A stretch of DNA of 64,000 bases from an uncultured Clostridia bacterium (GTDB lineage: Bacteria; Bacillota; Clostridia; UBA1381), in NCBI GenBank assembly GCA_947623955.1, contig CANQIP010000001.1, forward strand, positions 1 through 64,000. The letters run 5' to 3'. The position numbers and the translations under genes are program-made. The notes below the pieces were generated by a model that saw nothing but the letters and a program-made list of their open reading frames with translations, did no database searches and was not told the origin of the DNA. Every line of letters starts with the position of its first letter. The first letter of the stretch is position 1. Positions 62,893 through 64,000 of the stretch are shown here, piece by piece.

Positions 62893-64000
62893 TTAATCCA
62901 AAATGTCGGTGAGCGCCGATATACGCTCGGTCGTAACGACTATTACCGTGTCGCCCGTTTCAATGCGGCTGTCGCCGTCTGGCAGGAACATGCTGTTGCC
63001 GCGTGCGATCGCGCCTATCAGCGTATTCTTTTTAAGGCGTATTTCGCTCAGTTTCTTTTCGGTGAGAGGGCTTTTTTTCGTGACTATAAACTCCATAGCC
63101 TCAGCCTTGTTGTTTACTATGCGGTATAAGGTCTGCATTTCGGTATCCTGCGCCGATTTCATGGCGCGGGCGTACCTTATGATTATGTCAGCCGTGATAT
63201 TCTTCGGCGTGAGTATGCTGTATACTCCCGTTTTTTCCATGAGATCGCCGAAGGATTCGCGGTTTATTTTCGTGATTATTTTACCCACGCCGCGCATTTT
63301 CGCGTACATGGAGATTATCATGTTTTCCTCGTCTATGCCGGTGAGTGAAACGATGGCGTCCATGCGGTCTATGCCTTCCTCGGTGAGCACCTGCCTGTCT
63401 GTGCCGTCGCCGTACACAATGTCGGCGTTTTGGTAAGCCTCGGCAAGCGCGCGGCATTTGTCGCGGTTCTGCTCTATTATCTTGACGCTCATGCCGCTTT
63501 CGAGAAGAAGTCCGGCAAGGTAATACGATATTCGTCCGCCGCCTATGAGCATGACGGATTTTACCTTTCTGTTTATAACGCCGGTTACGCGTATGAATTT
63601 CGCAAGCTCCTTGTGCGACGCGGTAACGTGTATCTTGTCGCCCTCGCGCAGTATAAAGTCGCCGTTCGGTATATACACGTCCTCACCGCGCTGCACGGCG
63701 CAGATTAAAACTTTTAATTTGAAATCCTTGTTGATGTCCTTCAGCGCCTTACCTTCAAGAACGCTGTCCTCGTTTACCTGGAACTCGATAAGCTCTATTC
63801 TGCCCTTCGCGAACGTTTCGGTGTTTATCGCGGCGGGGAATCGTAACATTCGCGACACCTCGCCCGCGCTCGCGTACTCGGGATTTACTATCATGCTTAT
63901 ACCGAGCGCGTCGCGCATAAAGTCAAGCTGTTTAAAATACTCGCTGTTTCTCACTCTCGCGACGCAGCGTTCCGCGCCGAGCTTTTTAGCCATTACGGCG
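62893..64000 (-). CDS. trkA: Trk potassium uptake regulatory subunit TrkA (5' end outside window)
   Basis: The visible 368 residues are two RCK modules. The first Rossmann fold's start is beyond the window, and the frame opens AVMAKKLGAERCVARVRNSE. The second Rossmann domain begins VMLIGGGRISYYLAGLLLES, and TrkA-C (RCK_C) domains lie at about 90-140 and 290-366 (LTEKKLSEIRLKKNTLIGAI). NAD(H)/ATP binding gates TrkH. It heads the trkA-trkH-lyase-MFS group. The true start is outside the window. Confidence 0.95.
   Translation of the reverse strand, partial: AVMAKKLGAERCVARVRNSEYFKQLDFMRDALGISMIVNPEYASAGEVSRMLRFPAAINTETFAKGRIELIEFQVNEDSVLEGKALKDINKDFKLKVLICAVQRGEDVYIPNGDFILREGDKIHVTASHKELAKFIRVTGVINRKVKSVMLIGGGRISYYLAGLLLESGMSVKIIEQNRDKCRALAEAYQNADIVYGDGTDRQVLTEEGIDRMDAIVSLTGIDEENMIISMYAKMRGVGKIITKINRESFGDLMEKTGVYSILTPKNITADIIIRYARAMKSAQDTEMQTLYRIVNNKAEAMEFIVTKKSPLTEKKLSEIRLKKNTLIGAIARGNSMFLPDGDSRIETGDTVIVVTTERISALTDILD

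Overview
This 64 kb window is bacterial chromosome of a Firmicute of the class Clostridia. The evidence is the housekeeping gene order (miaB-ylbF-mutS-mutL, rpmG-secE-nusG-rplK-rplA-rplJ-rplL, addB-addA, nusB-xseA-xseB-ispA), a V-type ATPase operon, oxygen-sensitive class III ribonucleotide reductase (nrdD/nrdG), pta-ackA and formate-THF ligase. Two family 11 rhamnogalacturonan lyases suggest a gut or plant-fibre anaerobe that uses pectin, perhaps related to Monoglobus-like bacteria; that last point is inference. Almost all genes are on the minus strand. Only a PASTA membrane protein (6133-6846) and a polysaccharide deacetylase (20000-21136) are on the plus strand. I found no tRNA, rRNA, CRISPR array, phage or transposase gene.

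Layout, in coordinate order (minus-strand transcription runs from high to low). 1-5.3 kb: Dabb protein, miaB, a YlbF/YmcA-family protein with a cysteine-rich tail, mutS, and mutL cut by the window edge. 5.4-6.9 kb: a repeat cluster and a divergent XRE-regulator/PASTA pair. 6.9-16 kb: CCA-adding enzyme, ackA, pta, rpiB, tsaB, tsaE, fhs, a coiled-coil protein, coaD, rsmD. 16-21 kb: a rhamnogalacturonan lyase without signal peptide and two divergent polysaccharide deacetylases. 21-24.2 kb: nrdG and nrdD with NrdR-like boxes. 24.2-32.8 kb: a nine-gene V-type ATPase operon. 33-39 kb: UPF0210 and ACT proteins, rlmB, aspartate kinase, homoserine dehydrogenase, radC. 39-43.6 kb: ribosomal protein and NusG/SecE genes with an L10 leader attenuator; rplL leads into yceD-rpmF, not rpoBC. 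43.7-51.2 kb: a small membrane protein and AddAB. 51-57 kb: metK, PAP2-like, ispA, xseB, xseA, a TsaD/Kae1 paralog, nusB. 57-64 kb: an MFS transporter, a secreted multidomain rhamnogalacturonan lyase, trkH and trkA.

How the genes work together: the secreted lyase (58302-61409) lies 10 bp upstream of an MFS transporter, and the second lyase (16082-18901) appears cytoplasmic. Together they suggest outside cleavage, uptake and inside completion of rhamnogalacturonan-I breakdown. Acetyl-CoA would be converted to acetate and ATP by Pta-AckA, and ion gradients are handled by the V-type ATPase and Trk K+ uptake.

The signal least explained by known genes is a modular family of palindromic intergenic repeats (near 3.0, 5.5, 9.7, 32.9, 34.8 and 52.7 kb). 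Their hairpin stems vary between copies with matching changes on both sides. Two copies are bounded by near-identical 14-bp inverted ends, one copy is nested inside another, and one end supplies the stop codon of rlmB. A separate 13-bp motif (TTTTAGTGTCCCC) occurs in short arrays at three sites, two of them between tsaE, tsaB and their neighbours. Its reverse complement lies where the ribosome binding sites of rpiB and tsaE would be.
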